A stretch of 46,307 nt of DNA from Corynebacterium sp. Marseille-P3884 (GCF_017942225.1 NZ_JAGKSD010000018.1:1-46307); one strand, 5' to 3'; numbered from the stretch's first letter, positions 16,648-24,222 are shown. The notes: generated by a model not told the origin, from the letters alone. Numbers and translations are program-made.

Positions 16648-16869
16648 TCACAGCTCCATGATCTCGCGGATCCGCTCCGGCAGATCCTCCTGGCTCGTGA
16701 TCGTCGGCTTGCCCGATTGCTGGTATTCGCGCAGTTCTTCGTAGACGATGCCGCGGCTCGTGCTATCTAAAAGCGGCAGTTCCTGCGCCACCAAACGGGT
16801 CATGAAATCATCCAGCGGCAGGTCGGTGAGCTGGGCGGCGATGTGCGGGGAATCATCATGATTGACCAT
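16648..16869 (-). CDS. Small unknown protein, 73 aa
   Basis: A short soluble protein, MVNHDDSPHIAAQLTD onward, with no recognised domain. It is mildly acidic and mostly helical by eye (LDDFMTRLVAQELP, SRGIVYEELREYQQ). The start at 16869 is chosen over ATG 16878 and earlier codons because TAAGAT lies exactly 7 nt upstream of it and overlaps ATG 16878. It is divergent from the membrane-protein gene at 16914, with only 44 nt between start codons, so both promoters lie in that gap. It sits upstream of dprE1 on the same strand, about 100 nt away, and is probably separate from that operon. Confidence 0.65.
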   Translation of the reverse strand: MVNHDDSPHIAAQLTDLPLDDFMTRLVAQELPLLDSTSRGIVYEELREYQQSGKPTITSQEDLPERIREIMEL

Positions 16870-16876
16870 GTGAGCC

Positions 16877-16882
16877 ATCTTA
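16877..16882 (-). promoter_or_regulatory. -10 box of the 73-aa gene (TAAGAT)
   Basis: TAAGAT on the minus strand, 7 nt from the ATG at 16869; it decides that start. Confidence 0.45.
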
Positions 16883-16901
16883 CGGCGGGCTTTCACCCCG
16901 G

Positions 16902-16907
16902 TAGGAT
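16902..16907 (+). promoter_or_regulatory. -10 box of the 161-aa membrane gene (TAGGAT)
   Basis: TAGGAT ends 6 nt before the ATG at 16914. Confidence 0.5.
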
Positions 16908-16913
16908 GGCGGC

Positions 16914-17399
16914 ATGACGGAGCAGACAAAGCAGCAGACAGTCCAGGAGCAGACAGGCGAGGAGCGCATCGACTACAACGCCCTGGACAACACCACCGGC
17001 GGCCGGTTGATCCAGGCCGCGTTCGCGGTCGCGTTCACGGCGGTGCCGGACTACGTGCGTTCGACTCCGGGACGCGTGGCGGCCTGGGTGGGCATCGCTG
17101 CGGCGTTCGGCGGCACGGTCGCCGCGTTCAACGCCTTCGACGAGGACCCGCGCAATGACCTCACCGCGCGCGTGGAGAACACGCCCGAGACGGGCAGCCC
17201 GGCCAAGACATGGGGCCTTCTCCTCGGCGGTCTCGCACTGCTCGTCGGCAGTACGCGCCTGAGCATCGCGGTACAGAGCAAGCTTGCCGACGCCCTGCGC
17301 CGCCGCGGCGCAAAGCGCCCGAACACGGTGCTCGGCCTCATCGGCGGCGCCCTAATTTTCGCTGGCTCGGAGGCCGAGGCTCGCGCCACTGCACGTTAA
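16914..17399 (+). CDS. Unknown membrane protein, 161 aa
   Basis: The first ~25 residues are Gln- and Glu-rich (MTEQTKQQTVQEQTGEER). Two or three hydrophobic segments follow: VAAWVGIAAAFGGTVAAF, WGLLLGGLALLVGSTRL and VLGLIGGALIFAGSEA, with a basic loop between the last two (ADALRRRGAKRPN). I do not recognise a named family. Its position beside dprE1 and gtrA suggests an envelope role, but this is only context. It reads in the same direction as the next two genes; the gap to the following start is 20 nt and contains that gene's own -10 box. Confidence 0.75.
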   Translation: MTEQTKQQTVQEQTGEERIDYNALDNTTGGRLIQAAFAVAFTAVPDYVRSTPGRVAAWVGIAAAFGGTVAAFNAFDEDPRNDLTARVENTPETGSPAKTWGLLLGGLALLVGSTRLSIAVQSKLADALRRRGAKRPNTVLGLIGGALIFAGSEAEARATAR

Positions 17400-17406
17400 T
17401 CGGCAC

Positions 17407-17412
17407 TAGGGT
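17407..17412 (+). promoter_or_regulatory. -10 box of the 307-aa gene (TAGGGT)
   Basis: TAGGGT ends 7 nt before the ATG at 17420 and argues against the longer open frame that begins inside the previous gene. Confidence 0.5.
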
Positions 17413-17419
17413 GGGGCTT

Positions 17420-18343
17420 ATGCCGAGTACGTTGTATCGACCGCGACGCCGCCAGCAGGTGGCGTCTGTCGTCGACCTCGACGCAGCTCGCGCCCGCCTC
17501 CGCGGCGTCCGTCGCAGCCGCACGTTGCTCGTGCGTTGTGGCACATCGCTTGCCGACGAAGAGATCATCCGCCACATCGGCCTTTGCTCCGACAGTTCTC
17601 TCGAGGATGTCCAGCGCGCCCTCCACATCGCTTTCGCGGTGCCGGGGGACACGCCCACCCCGAGCCGCTTCACCCTCGCCCCTGCTGATTCCGGCCGGCT
17701 CGAACTTACCGCCACCCTCGGCGAATTCCTGCGCGACGGTGGCGACGAATTGTTCTTCCACTGGGGCTTGTGGTGCTTCAGGCTGACCCTGCTCGATACC
17801 TATCCCCGCGACACCGCCACTCCGCGTGCACTCTGTGTCGCCGGTGCCGGTGATTTCGCGGGCTCGCCTTTCGACGTTTCCGCCATCAACGCCCAGCTCC
17901 TCGGCCCGTTGGCTGTCGAGAACGTGATGGCTAGTGTCCGCCCCGAGGTCGTCGATGTCGTCTCACGCTCCAAAGCGATGGATTTCATCCCGCTGCTCCA
18001 GGCCCTCGACCTGTCACGGCCCGCATACCTCACCCCCTCCGTCGACGACATCCTGCAGACACTGCCGCGCGAGAAAACCCCCCAAGCCCGCGACGCCTTT
18101 TGGTGCACGCTCCTCGCCCTGTCTTGCCTTGTCGACGACGCCACCACCGATGACGTCACCGAATCCGCCATGGCGGCCCTTGGCTGGACCGCCGCCGACG
18201 GCAGTCCTTTGTGCGCCAGCCAGATCCAGCAACTCTGCGCTGGCTCCCTGGTGCGACTCGCATCCGTGGGGGGATATGGGGCGGGGGGAAGGTCGGCCGT
18301 CGATAAGCTTGATCTTTATCGCGCACTGCTTCGGGTAAAGTAA
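17420..18343 (+). CDS. Unknown 307-aa protein, possibly with a divergent pRiA4b ORF3-like domain
   Basis: The N-terminus is basic (MPSTLYRPRRRQQ). Residues ~35-140 contain a block, SLEDVQRALHIAFAV ... RFTLAPADS ... DELFFHWGLWCFRLTLLDTYPRD, followed by RALCVAGAG. It has the order of elements of the IS1096 TnpR-like/plasmid pRiA4b ORF3 family (an LHxxIqxaF helix, then an FxYxYDfGDxWxH-like strand pair). The key acidic residues of the second motif are replaced, so this resemblance is tentative. The C-terminal half is helical and unrecognised. The start is set by the -10 box; GtrA follows 6 nt after the stop. The GTCGATAAGC word encodes SAVDKL near its end. Confidence 0.7.
   Translation: MPSTLYRPRRRQQVASVVDLDAARARLRGVRRSRTLLVRCGTSLADEEIIRHIGLCSDSSLEDVQRALHIAFAVPGDTPTPSRFTLAPADSGRLELTATLGEFLRDGGDELFFHWGLWCFRLTLLDTYPRDTATPRALCVAGAGDFAGSPFDVSAINAQLLGPLAVENVMASVRPEVVDVVSRSKAMDFIPLLQALDLSRPAYLTPSVDDILQTLPREKTPQARDAFWCTLLALSCLVDDATTDDVTESAMAALGWTAADGSPLCASQIQQLCAGSLVRLASVGGYGAGGRSAVDKLDLYRALLRVK
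18336..18341 (+). promoter_or_regulatory. -10 box of gtrA (TAAAGT)
   Basis: TAAAGT overlaps the end of the preceding gene and ends 8 nt before the GTG start at 18350. Confidence 0.45.
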
Positions 18344-18349
18344 TCCGGC

Positions 18350-18808
18350 GTGTCATCCAAGGTTGAAGTGAGCCGGCCCGCGAACGCGAAGAAACAGCTG
18401 GTCAGGTTCCTCGCTGTCGGCGTATTCTGCGCCATGCTCGATTTCGGGCTGACGTATACGCTCACCCACGTTGTCGGCTACGACCGCCTCGTGGCCAAAG
18501 TCTTCGGCTGGTGCCTGGGCACGCTCGTCGCGTACCTGCTGAACTCCAAGTACACCTTCCAGGCGAAAATCACAGGTAAACGCGCGCTCGCCGTGTTCAT
18601 CCTTTACGCCTCTACCCTCGGCGTGCAATGGGTGCTCTACGCCGTGACCAATGCTCCGCTGCGCGCCCTCGGTCTCGTTGATCCGTGGAAGGATGCCGTC
18701 TCGTTCGTCATCGCTCAAGGCGTGGCCACCATCACCAATTTCGTGCTTCAGCGCGTGCTCATCTTCCGCGAGCCCTCGCGCGTCGTCATCGAGGAGGAGC
18801 CGCGGTAG
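18350..18808 (+). CDS. gtrA: GtrA-family membrane protein
   Basis: A 152-aa protein with four transmembrane segments: residues ~19-38, ~50-66, ~83-103 and ~118-138. The family core reads LVRFLAVGVFCAMLDFGLTYTL near the N-terminus, LNSKYTFQAK in the middle, and ITNFVLQRVLIFRE at the end. GtrA-like proteins are linked to movement of polyprenyl-phosphate sugars. The mycobacterial homologue (Rv3789) lies next to dprE1 and has been connected to arabinan synthesis, which fits its location here. The basic N-terminus and acidic tail (EEEPR) should face the cytoplasm. The GTG start has its own -10 box. Confidence 0.9.
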   Translation: MSSKVEVSRPANAKKQLVRFLAVGVFCAMLDFGLTYTLTHVVGYDRLVAKVFGWCLGTLVAYLLNSKYTFQAKITGKRALAVFILYASTLGVQWVLYAVTNAPLRALGLVDPWKDAVSFVIAQGVATITNFVLQRVLIFREPSRVVIEEEPR

Positions 18809-18816
18809 CCCGCGGT

Positions 18817-19767
18817 TTAGGGGCGCTGGAAGTCTTCCTGCGCGCCCATGCGCAATAGCTTCAGCCACTCCCTGAATTCCTGCGGGCTGCGGCGCTGAAC
18901 GAGGAAGAACCACCCGAAACGCACCAGCTCCTGCAGCTTCATTTTCTGCATTCCGCGCTGATTGATGATGTACCCGCGGTTGCGGTAGGTGAAATAGCGC
19001 TTCGTGTCGTTGTCCGGCCACTGCGCGTGTGCGCGTCCGCCCATGATCGGGTGGAATTCCGCCGACCCGTCCGGATGCAGATACGCCGTGGTCAGCGCCG
19101 TTCCGTACTTCAAGCCCGACTGCGCCAGCCGACGGTGGTACTCCACCTCGTCGCCGCGGATGAACAGGCGGTAATCCGGCACTCCGATCCGTTCCATCGC
19201 TTTCGCACTGATCAGCGCGCCGTTGAACAAGCTCGCGTACTGGGGCAGGAAATCCCCCTCCAGCTCATCGCGGCGGCGGTGCCACGTCAGGCCTTGTCTT
19301 AGCGGAAAAGCGAGGCGGTTCGGGTCGTCGATATTGCACACCACCGGTGAGACCTCTGCGAGCTGCTCCCGTTGAGCGACTGCGTACAAGGTCTCTAGGA
19401 CGTTCGCGTCCGCCGGACGGCCGTCGTCGTCCGCGCACCAGATCGCGTCCGCCCCCAACGCCAGTGCGTGCAGGAAGCCGTACGCGAAACCGCCCGCGCC
19501 GCCGAGGTTTGTCCGCGACGGCAGGTAAACGGCTTTCTCGCCTGCCATTTCATTGACCAGGTCCTGGACTTCAGATTCGCAGCCGTTGTCGACCACGACC
19601 ACCCAGTTCACCGGGTGCGTCTGGTTCACGACCTGCTCCAAAGAGTGCCGCAGCAGCTCCACCCGCTTATGCGTCACGATCACCGCAGCCGTCGTGCCCT
19701 GCGGATTCAGCGTTGCATCGGCGTTGGCTTCGGCGTTGTCGCGGGAGCTTCCAGCGGGGGAATTCAT
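18817..19767 (-). CDS. glfT1: Galactofuranosyltransferase GlfT1-like (GT2)
   Basis: A GT-A fold glycosyltransferase of about 316 aa. The N-terminal strand is AAVIVTHKRVELLRHSLEQV, followed by VVVVDNG. The metal- and UDP-binding DDD-type motif is IWCADDDGRP. The acceptor side shows ALISAKAMERIGVPDYRLFIRGDEVEYHRR. The C-terminal half contains the FGWFFLVQRR amphipathic region expected for membrane association. GlfT1 adds the first galactofuranose residues onto the decaprenyl-PP-GlcNAc-Rha linker. In mycobacteria glfT1 lies between wzt and wzm; here it is next to wzt across an inserted gene. The ATG at 19767 is preferred because CAGAAT lies 7 nt upstream; ATG 19776 and GTG 19791 are alternatives. 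Confidence 0.88.
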   Translation of the reverse strand: MNSPAGSSRDNAEANADATLNPQGTTAAVIVTHKRVELLRHSLEQVVNQTHPVNWVVVVDNGCESEVQDLVNEMAGEKAVYLPSRTNLGGAGGFAYGFLHALALGADAIWCADDDGRPADANVLETLYAVAQREQLAEVSPVVCNIDDPNRLAFPLRQGLTWHRRRDELEGDFLPQYASLFNGALISAKAMERIGVPDYRLFIRGDEVEYHRRLAQSGLKYGTALTTAYLHPDGSAEFHPIMGGRAHAQWPDNDTKRYFTYRNRGYIINQRGMQKMKLQELVRFGWFFLVQRRSPQEFREWLKLLRMGAQEDFQRP

Positions 19768-19843
19768 GCGCCCCATTCTGCCACGCGGCACGGCTCACAC
19801 CAGACACGGAACCACCGTGCAGTTCGGGGAAGTCTAACCGTGT

Positions 19844-20830
19844 ATGAACTCGAAGAAACCCACACCTATTCGCAAGACCGTCGCCCTGCGCAACAACATG
19901 GATGTCACAGGACTGGTCCATACCTTCCTGCGGGCCGATGGTGTTGGAACCCCAGTCTCACGACAATACTTCACTACTGACCCGGTGTTACTCCCTTTAG
20001 AACTCGCAGGTAAAACCTCGCTGTTTCATCCGCGCAAGATTGTTTATCGGGTGCCAGCGGCTGCTCGTGCAGTGGCAATGGCACTAGAACGCCCAGATCA
20101 TTCGGTAGGGGGAATGAGCGCTTTGGCGATCTACGGCCTCCGGTATTTCGTTGATTCCTGCGATACCGCGCTATACGGCCCAGTTGCCAAAACGGAATTT
20201 GGTTCTGTGTATGCGCCAACGGTCTTTCGGGCTTCGGACCGCGAACTATGGGTCGTGAGATATCAGGGCCACAAAATCCGGATATCTACCCCGTACGATG
20301 CCTTGACCGAGGCGCTGAAGCATCTTCGTCAAGGCATCAATGCATGGGAAGCTCACTCAATCGCTGGGGTCGATCCGGGCACTGTTCGCGCGATTCAGCT
20401 TGTCGACGCCTGCCGTCGCAGGTTCGACCTCGATCCCCTCCAGATTGAACAGGCCGGTAAGCAGCGCCTAGCTCAGAGGTGGCTGCGGAAAGTCCTCCGG
20501 CTGTCCAGTGATGGTTCTGATTCACCGAAAGAAACGGAGATGCGCTTGCTGTGCTCTGCCGTCTGCCAAGCTCATCGCTTGGAATTGAAAGAGCAGGTGG
20601 CGCTCATTGATGACGGGAAGATCTTGACGGTTTTTGACCTCGCTTTACCTGAGTTGAAGATCGGGATCATGTACGACGGTGAGGATCATTTGAGTAGACA
20701 ACGTCGGAATCGGGATTCGCGGATCAACATGCGAGCCGCGATTTTTGGATGGACAGTGTTAAGGGTGAGCAAGGAAACACTAGGGGCGGTGGGCAAGGCC
20801 CTTGATGAGTTGATCCGCAGGCGCTCTTGA
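19844..20830 (+). CDS. Putative AbiEi/DUF559-like protein with a Vsr-type endonuclease domain
   Basis: A 328-aa protein. The N-terminal ~150 residues resemble the winged-helix plus AbiEi-like part seen in many actinobacterial antitoxin-domain proteins. The C-terminal ~110 residues resemble the DUF559/Vsr endonuclease fold: SPKETEMRLLCSAV with the first acidic residue, FDLALPELKIGIMYDGEDH with the metal-binding aspartates, then RRNRDSRINMRAAIFGWTVLRVS. Its codon choice is visibly more AT-rich than that of the flanking cell-wall genes, suggesting recent transfer. It is opposite in strand to glfT1 and wzt and interrupts their usual adjacency. Its stop lies in the left arm of a 16-bp inverted repeat. 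Nuclease activity is inferred, not shown. Confidence 0.75.
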   Translation: MNSKKPTPIRKTVALRNNMDVTGLVHTFLRADGVGTPVSRQYFTTDPVLLPLELAGKTSLFHPRKIVYRVPAAARAVAMALERPDHSVGGMSALAIYGLRYFVDSCDTALYGPVAKTEFGSVYAPTVFRASDRELWVVRYQGHKIRISTPYDALTEALKHLRQGINAWEAHSIAGVDPGTVRAIQLVDACRRRFDLDPLQIEQAGKQRLAQRWLRKVLRLSSDGSDSPKETEMRLLCSAVCQAHRLELKEQVALIDDGKILTVFDLALPELKIGIMYDGEDHLSRQRRNRDSRINMRAAIFGWTVLRVSKETLGAVGKALDELIRRRS

Positions 20831-20925
20831 AAAAATCGACACGCCAAAATCCGGCGTCTAATAAAAACGCAGGTCATGGCGTTGCCAGGAATCGTTGGCT
20901 TGCGGGGGATGTCGATTTTTTCAAG
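20826..20925. repeat. 100-nt inverted-repeat structure with 16-bp arms
   Basis: Arms CTTGAAAAAATCGACA (20826-20841) and its exact reverse complement (20910-20925). Short internal hairpins are visible: ACGCC/GGCGT, AACGC/GCGTT and GCCA/TGGC. It lies between two convergent genes; the A6/T6 runs in the arms would serve as the U-run in both directions. It is most simply a bidirectional terminator, but the branched, closed-stem shape is unusual. Confidence 0.65.
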
Positions 20926-20976
20926 GACGCATTCCGTTCACAGACTGGGAGGTCCACCAGCTGCGTTTGTCTACCG

Positions 20977-21780
20977 TTAGACCTCTTCATCGTCCTCCTC
21001 GTCGAAGCGGGTGAGAAGGTCGCGGACGTAGTCTCCGGCTTCGGGGCCTTCGTAGTCTTCGACGACTTCGTCGACGAGACCGGCTTGCTTGATCTCGCCC
21101 TTGTCCACCCAGAGGGCGGTGTTGCAGAGCTGGGCCAAAAAGTCATTCGAGTGGCTAGCAAACACCAGGATGCCCGAACGCTTGACCAGTTCGGCGAGGC
21201 GGACGCGGGCTTTGGCCATGAAGGCGGCGTCGACGGCGCCGATGCCTTCGTCGAGAAGAAGAATCTCAGGCTCAATGGATGTCACGACACCGAGGGCGAG
21301 GCGCACGCGCATGCCCGTGGAGTAGGTGCGCAGGGGCATGGAGAGGTAGTCGCCGAGTTCGGAGAATTCAGCGATCTCGTCCATCTTGTCTTTCATCTGC
21401 TTGCGGGTCTGGCCGAGGAAGAGTCCGCGGATGATGATGTTTTCGTAGCCGGAGATCTCCGGGTCCATGCCGACGCCGAGGTCGAACACCGGTGCTACCC
21501 GGCCGCGGACATCGGCGACGCCGCGGGTGGGTTCATAAATACCGCTGAGCAACCGAAGCAGCGTGGATTTACCTGCGCCGTTGTGGCCGACCAGTCCCAC
21601 GCGGTCGCCTTCGCGCAGGTGCAGGTTGATGTCTTTGAGCGCCTCGACAACGACGGTATTGGAGTCGTTCTTCCCGATGGCGCCGCCGGCCGACGACATG
21701 ACCGCTTTCTTCAGGGAGCGGGACTTGGCGTCGAAGATGGGGAAGTCGACGCAGGCGTTGTAGGTGTCAATGGAAACCAT
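20977..21780 (-). CDS. wzt: ABC transporter ATPase Wzt (galactan/polysaccharide export)
   Basis: A 267-aa ATPase. The Walker A loop is GHNGAGKSTLLRLLSGIYEP near residue 70, the signature-helix region is LRTYSTGMRVRLALGV, Walker B is EILLLDEGIGAVDA, and the H-loop reads VFASHS. It pairs with Wzm to export a lipid-linked polysaccharide; in mycobacteria and corynebacteria the substrate is the lipid-linked galactan of arabinogalactan. It lacks the long C-terminal sugar-binding domain of O-antigen Wzt. The C-terminus is very acidic (DEEDDEEV). The ATG at 21780 has a good AAGGAG ribosome-binding site and lies 15 nt after the wzm stop, so the two form an operon. Confidence 0.93.
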   Translation of the reverse strand: MVSIDTYNACVDFPIFDAKSRSLKKAVMSSAGGAIGKNDSNTVVVEALKDINLHLREGDRVGLVGHNGAGKSTLLRLLSGIYEPTRGVADVRGRVAPVFDLGVGMDPEISGYENIIIRGLFLGQTRKQMKDKMDEIAEFSELGDYLSMPLRTYSTGMRVRLALGVVTSIEPEILLLDEGIGAVDAAFMAKARVRLAELVKRSGILVFASHSNDFLAQLCNTALWVDKGEIKQAGLVDEVVEDYEGPEAGDYVRDLLTRFDEEDDEEV

Positions 21781-21795
21781 GGTGAACTCCTTGAT

Positions 21796-22683
21796 CTACA
21801 CCCAGTACGGGACGCGGAAGCGCCATTGGCGCATGGCGATCATGGCGAGGAACAAACCGATGACGGTGCCGGCCAGCACGATGCCCCAGTGGGAGGCGGC
21901 CACGGGTTCGCCGATGAGCGGGGCGCGGACGACTTCGAGGTAGTGGTAGAGCGGGTTGAGCTCGACGATGCGTGCGCGCTGGGCGACCTCGCCGCCCTGT
22001 TCGCGCAGGGTCTTGGCGGTCCAGACGATCGGGGTGACGTAGAACAGCAGCTGGACCAGAGCTTCGAGCAGGGGAGCGACGTCGCGGAAGCGGGTGGCGA
22101 TGATGCCGAAGAGCATGGTCACCCACACGCCGTTGATGACCATGAGGGCCAGGGCCGGGATGAACAGGAACACGTTCCAGCCCAACGGAATGCGGAACAC
22201 CAGCACGAGGATCAGCCAGATCACCATGTTGTGGGCGAAGAACAGCAGTTGGCGCCACACCAGGCGGTAGACGTGCACGGATAGAGCCGAAGGGAGCTGT
22301 TTGATCAAGCCTTCGTTCTCGATGAAGACGTTCGCGCCGTCCTTGATGCAGCCGGAGATGAACCCCCAGACGATGAAGCCGACGGTGACGTGCGGGAGGA
22401 ATTCGCGCACGGAAATCTGGAACAGCATGGAGTACAGAAGACCGAGCGCCAAGGACATGACACCGGTGGCGATGGTGATCCACAGTGGTCCGAGTGTCGA
22501 TCGGCGGTAGCGCTGTTTGATGTCCTGCCAGCCGAGTTGGAGCCAGAGCTCGTGTTGGCCCCAGCCGCGTGCGAGGTCGGAGGCGGCAGCGCCCAGGGTG
22601 GTGGACGTGGACGGTGGGGTGTGGTCGTGGGCCGCCGAGGTCATGCGGGAGACGTCGGCAAGCAGCTGTTCGTTGTCCTGCAC
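21796..22683 (-). CDS. wzm: ABC transporter permease Wzm (galactan/polysaccharide export)
   Basis: A 295-aa ABC-2-type permease with six hydrophobic segments. The family block LQLGWQDIKQRYRRSTLGPLW is followed by TVGFIVWGFISGCIKDGANVFIENEGLIKQLPSALSVHVYRLVWR, and the end contains LNPLYHYLEVVRAPLIGEP. It exports lipid-linked galactan with Wzt. The open frame extends about 60 codons further upstream, but the GTG at 22683 is preferred: TAGGGT lies exactly 7 nt upstream, and the upstream extension is Arg-rich and not membrane-protein-like. It is divergent from the aminotransferase-like gene at 22800. Confidence 0.92.
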   Translation of the reverse strand: MQDNEQLLADVSRMTSAAHDHTPPSTSTTLGAAASDLARGWGQHELWLQLGWQDIKQRYRRSTLGPLWITIATGVMSLALGLLYSMLFQISVREFLPHVTVGFIVWGFISGCIKDGANVFIENEGLIKQLPSALSVHVYRLVWRQLLFFAHNMVIWLILVLVFRIPLGWNVFLFIPALALMVINGVWVTMLFGIIATRFRDVAPLLEALVQLLFYVTPIVWTAKTLREQGGEVAQRARIVELNPLYHYLEVVRAPLIGEPVAASHWGIVLAGTVIGLFLAMIAMRQWRFRVPYWV

Positions 22684-22690
22684 TTGTCCC

Positions 22691-22696
22691 ACCCTA
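22691..22696 (-). promoter_or_regulatory. -10 box of wzm (TAGGGT)
   Basis: TAGGGT on the minus strand, 7 nt from the GTG at 22683; it moves the start 59 codons downstream of the longest open frame. Confidence 0.55.
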
Positions 22697-22799
22697 GTGC
22701 CCTGCACGGGCCAAGTTGTGCAGGCATACTTGTTGCTTGTGGCGTGGGTGGTGTTCAATAGCCACACACTGTGATTTCGTCCGGGAAGGGAGCGTCGGC

Positions 22800-24050
22800 G
22801 TGGCGTACGATGTGGCCAGCGTGCGCGGGCTTTATACCTCGCTTTCGGATGGTTGGACATATTTGAATGCGCATGATTGCCCGCAGGTGCCGGAGCGTGT
22901 GTCGGCGGCGGTGTCGCGGTCGTTCAGGATGGCCACGGCGGTGGCGGCCCCGGAGGTCAATGCCGGGTCGCATTCGCGTCAGGCGTTGGGGCGTCCGGAG
23001 GGGGAGATGTTCGTGGCGTCGGCACGCCATGCGGTCGCGGATCTCGTGGGGGCGTCGGCGGAGCGTGTGGTGCTGGGCCCGAGTTTGCCTGTGCTCTATG
23101 CGTCGTTGGTGACGGGGATGAAGCCGTTATTCCGGCATGGTTCGTCGCTGGTGACCAGTCCGCTCGACAGGCCGGAGATTACCGCGGCTGTGCGCCGCGC
23201 GCCGGCCAAGGTCCGCACGGCTCACGCGGATTTGGGTACGGGCGAGCTTCCTGCGTGGCAATACGCAGAGCTTATCGACGGCTCAACTCGCCTCGTCTCC
23301 CTCCCCGCCGCCCATGCGACGCTGGGAACGGTGGCTCCTGTTTCCGCGATTGTCGATCAGGTGCGGGAACGCTCTCGCGCCTGGGTTGTCGTAGACGCCT
23401 CTTCTTATGTGCCGTACCACGGGATCGATTTCGATGAGTGGGGTGCCGATGTCGTCGGCATCGATCTCGGTGCGTTGGGCGGGCCGCACATGGCTGCGCT
23501 CGTGGTGCGCGATACCGCGATGTTCAAGCGGATGGAATCGCTCAGCGGTGATGAGCGTGTCACGGGCGCGGAGAAGCTGCAGCTCGATGTTTCGCCGGGT
23601 CTCGCCGGCGGTGCGACCGCGCTCGTCGACCACCTGGCGGACCTCGTGCCTGCTCAGGGAGGGCGCGCCACGCGCCGGGCGCGCTTGACGCGGTCGATGG
23701 GGCAGATGACCGCCTACTTGGACGGGCTGCGCGATGATTTGTACACGTTCCTGGGCACCCTGCCCGCCGTCCACATTCTCGGTGTGACGGGCGAAGCCGC
23801 CTCCGAGGCAAGCACCGACCGCACCCCGCGCCTTTCCTTCGGTGTCCGGGGCGTGCCCGCGGCGACGGTGTACGAGCGGCTCTTCGACAACGGCATCGTC
23901 ACCACGCTGACCACGCCGGATCAGGCGACACCCCTGCTCACCGAGATGGGCATCGAAGAAATGGGAGGCGCAGTCACCGTCGGCCTGGGCCCGTTCAACA
24001 CAGAGGCCGACGTGGAGCAGCTGATCCGCGTCGTGGCGTCACTGGCATAG
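22800..24050 (+). CDS. Aminotransferase class V-fold protein lacking the usual PLP lysine (Rv3778c-like)
   Basis: A 416-aa protein with the fold of cysteine desulfurases and class V aminotransferases: LNAHDCPQVPERVSAAV at the N-terminus, VVVDASSYVPYHGIDFDEWGADVVGID in the centre, and a C-terminal TPRLSFGVRGVPAATVYERLFDNGI. Where the family has the SxHK PLP-lysine segment, this protein reads IDLGALGGPHMAALVVRD, with no lysine. The same replacement is, as I recall it, present in the mycobacterial homologue Rv3778c, which also neighbours the galactan genes. PLP chemistry is therefore doubtful and the real function unknown. The GTG at 22800 has an upstream GGGAAGGGAG ribosome-binding site. Confidence 0.85.
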   Translation: MAYDVASVRGLYTSLSDGWTYLNAHDCPQVPERVSAAVSRSFRMATAVAAPEVNAGSHSRQALGRPEGEMFVASARHAVADLVGASAERVVLGPSLPVLYASLVTGMKPLFRHGSSLVTSPLDRPEITAAVRRAPAKVRTAHADLGTGELPAWQYAELIDGSTRLVSLPAAHATLGTVAPVSAIVDQVRERSRAWVVVDASSYVPYHGIDFDEWGADVVGIDLGALGGPHMAALVVRDTAMFKRMESLSGDERVTGAEKLQLDVSPGLAGGATALVDHLADLVPAQGGRATRRARLTRSMGQMTAYLDGLRDDLYTFLGTLPAVHILGVTGEAASEASTDRTPRLSFGVRGVPAATVYERLFDNGIVTTLTTPDQATPLLTEMGIEEMGGAVTVGLGPFNTEADVEQLIRVVASLA

Positions 24051-24094
24051 AAGGCAGGCATTCCGCCGTTGGCAGAGCCCGCCGTGCCGTGTTG

Positions 24095-24128
24095 TAAAGT
24101 GGGTGAGTCGCAATTGCTTTGCGACGAA
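24095..24128 (+). promoter_or_regulatory. Promoter and leader hairpin of tRNA-Ser(TGA)
   Basis: TAAAGT at 24095-24100 is a likely -10 (a TTGGCA at 24069 is 20 nt upstream, a long spacing). Between it and the tRNA lies a 7-bp hairpin, GTCGCAA/TTGCGAC, which would form the 5' leader removed by RNase P. Confidence 0.4.
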
Positions 24129-24213
24129 GGAGACGTGGCAGAGCGGCCGAATGCACTGGTCTTGAAAACCAGCGAGGGTCACACCTCCGGGGGTTCAAAT
24201 CCCCCCGTCTCCG
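24129..24213 (+). tRNA. tRNA-Ser(TGA)
   Basis: The seven-base acceptor arms GGAGACG/CGTCTCC pair. The anticodon arm CTGGT-CTTGAAA-ACCAG gives anticodon TGA. A long variable arm (class II, as for Ser) and a T-loop TTCAAAT are present. CCA is not encoded (GCAGG follows). It reads UCA and probably other UCN codons. The next gene (minus strand) stops only 9 nt away with no separate terminator. Confidence 0.96.
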
Positions 24214-24222
24214 CAGGTACAA

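Noticed and set aside
14667..16661. A 664-codon plus-strand open frame opposite dprE1/dprE2
   Set aside because: It is a shadow frame caused by high GC codon bias; the opposite strand holds two unmistakable enzymes, and the translation is a His/Arg/Gln-rich sequence with no domain.
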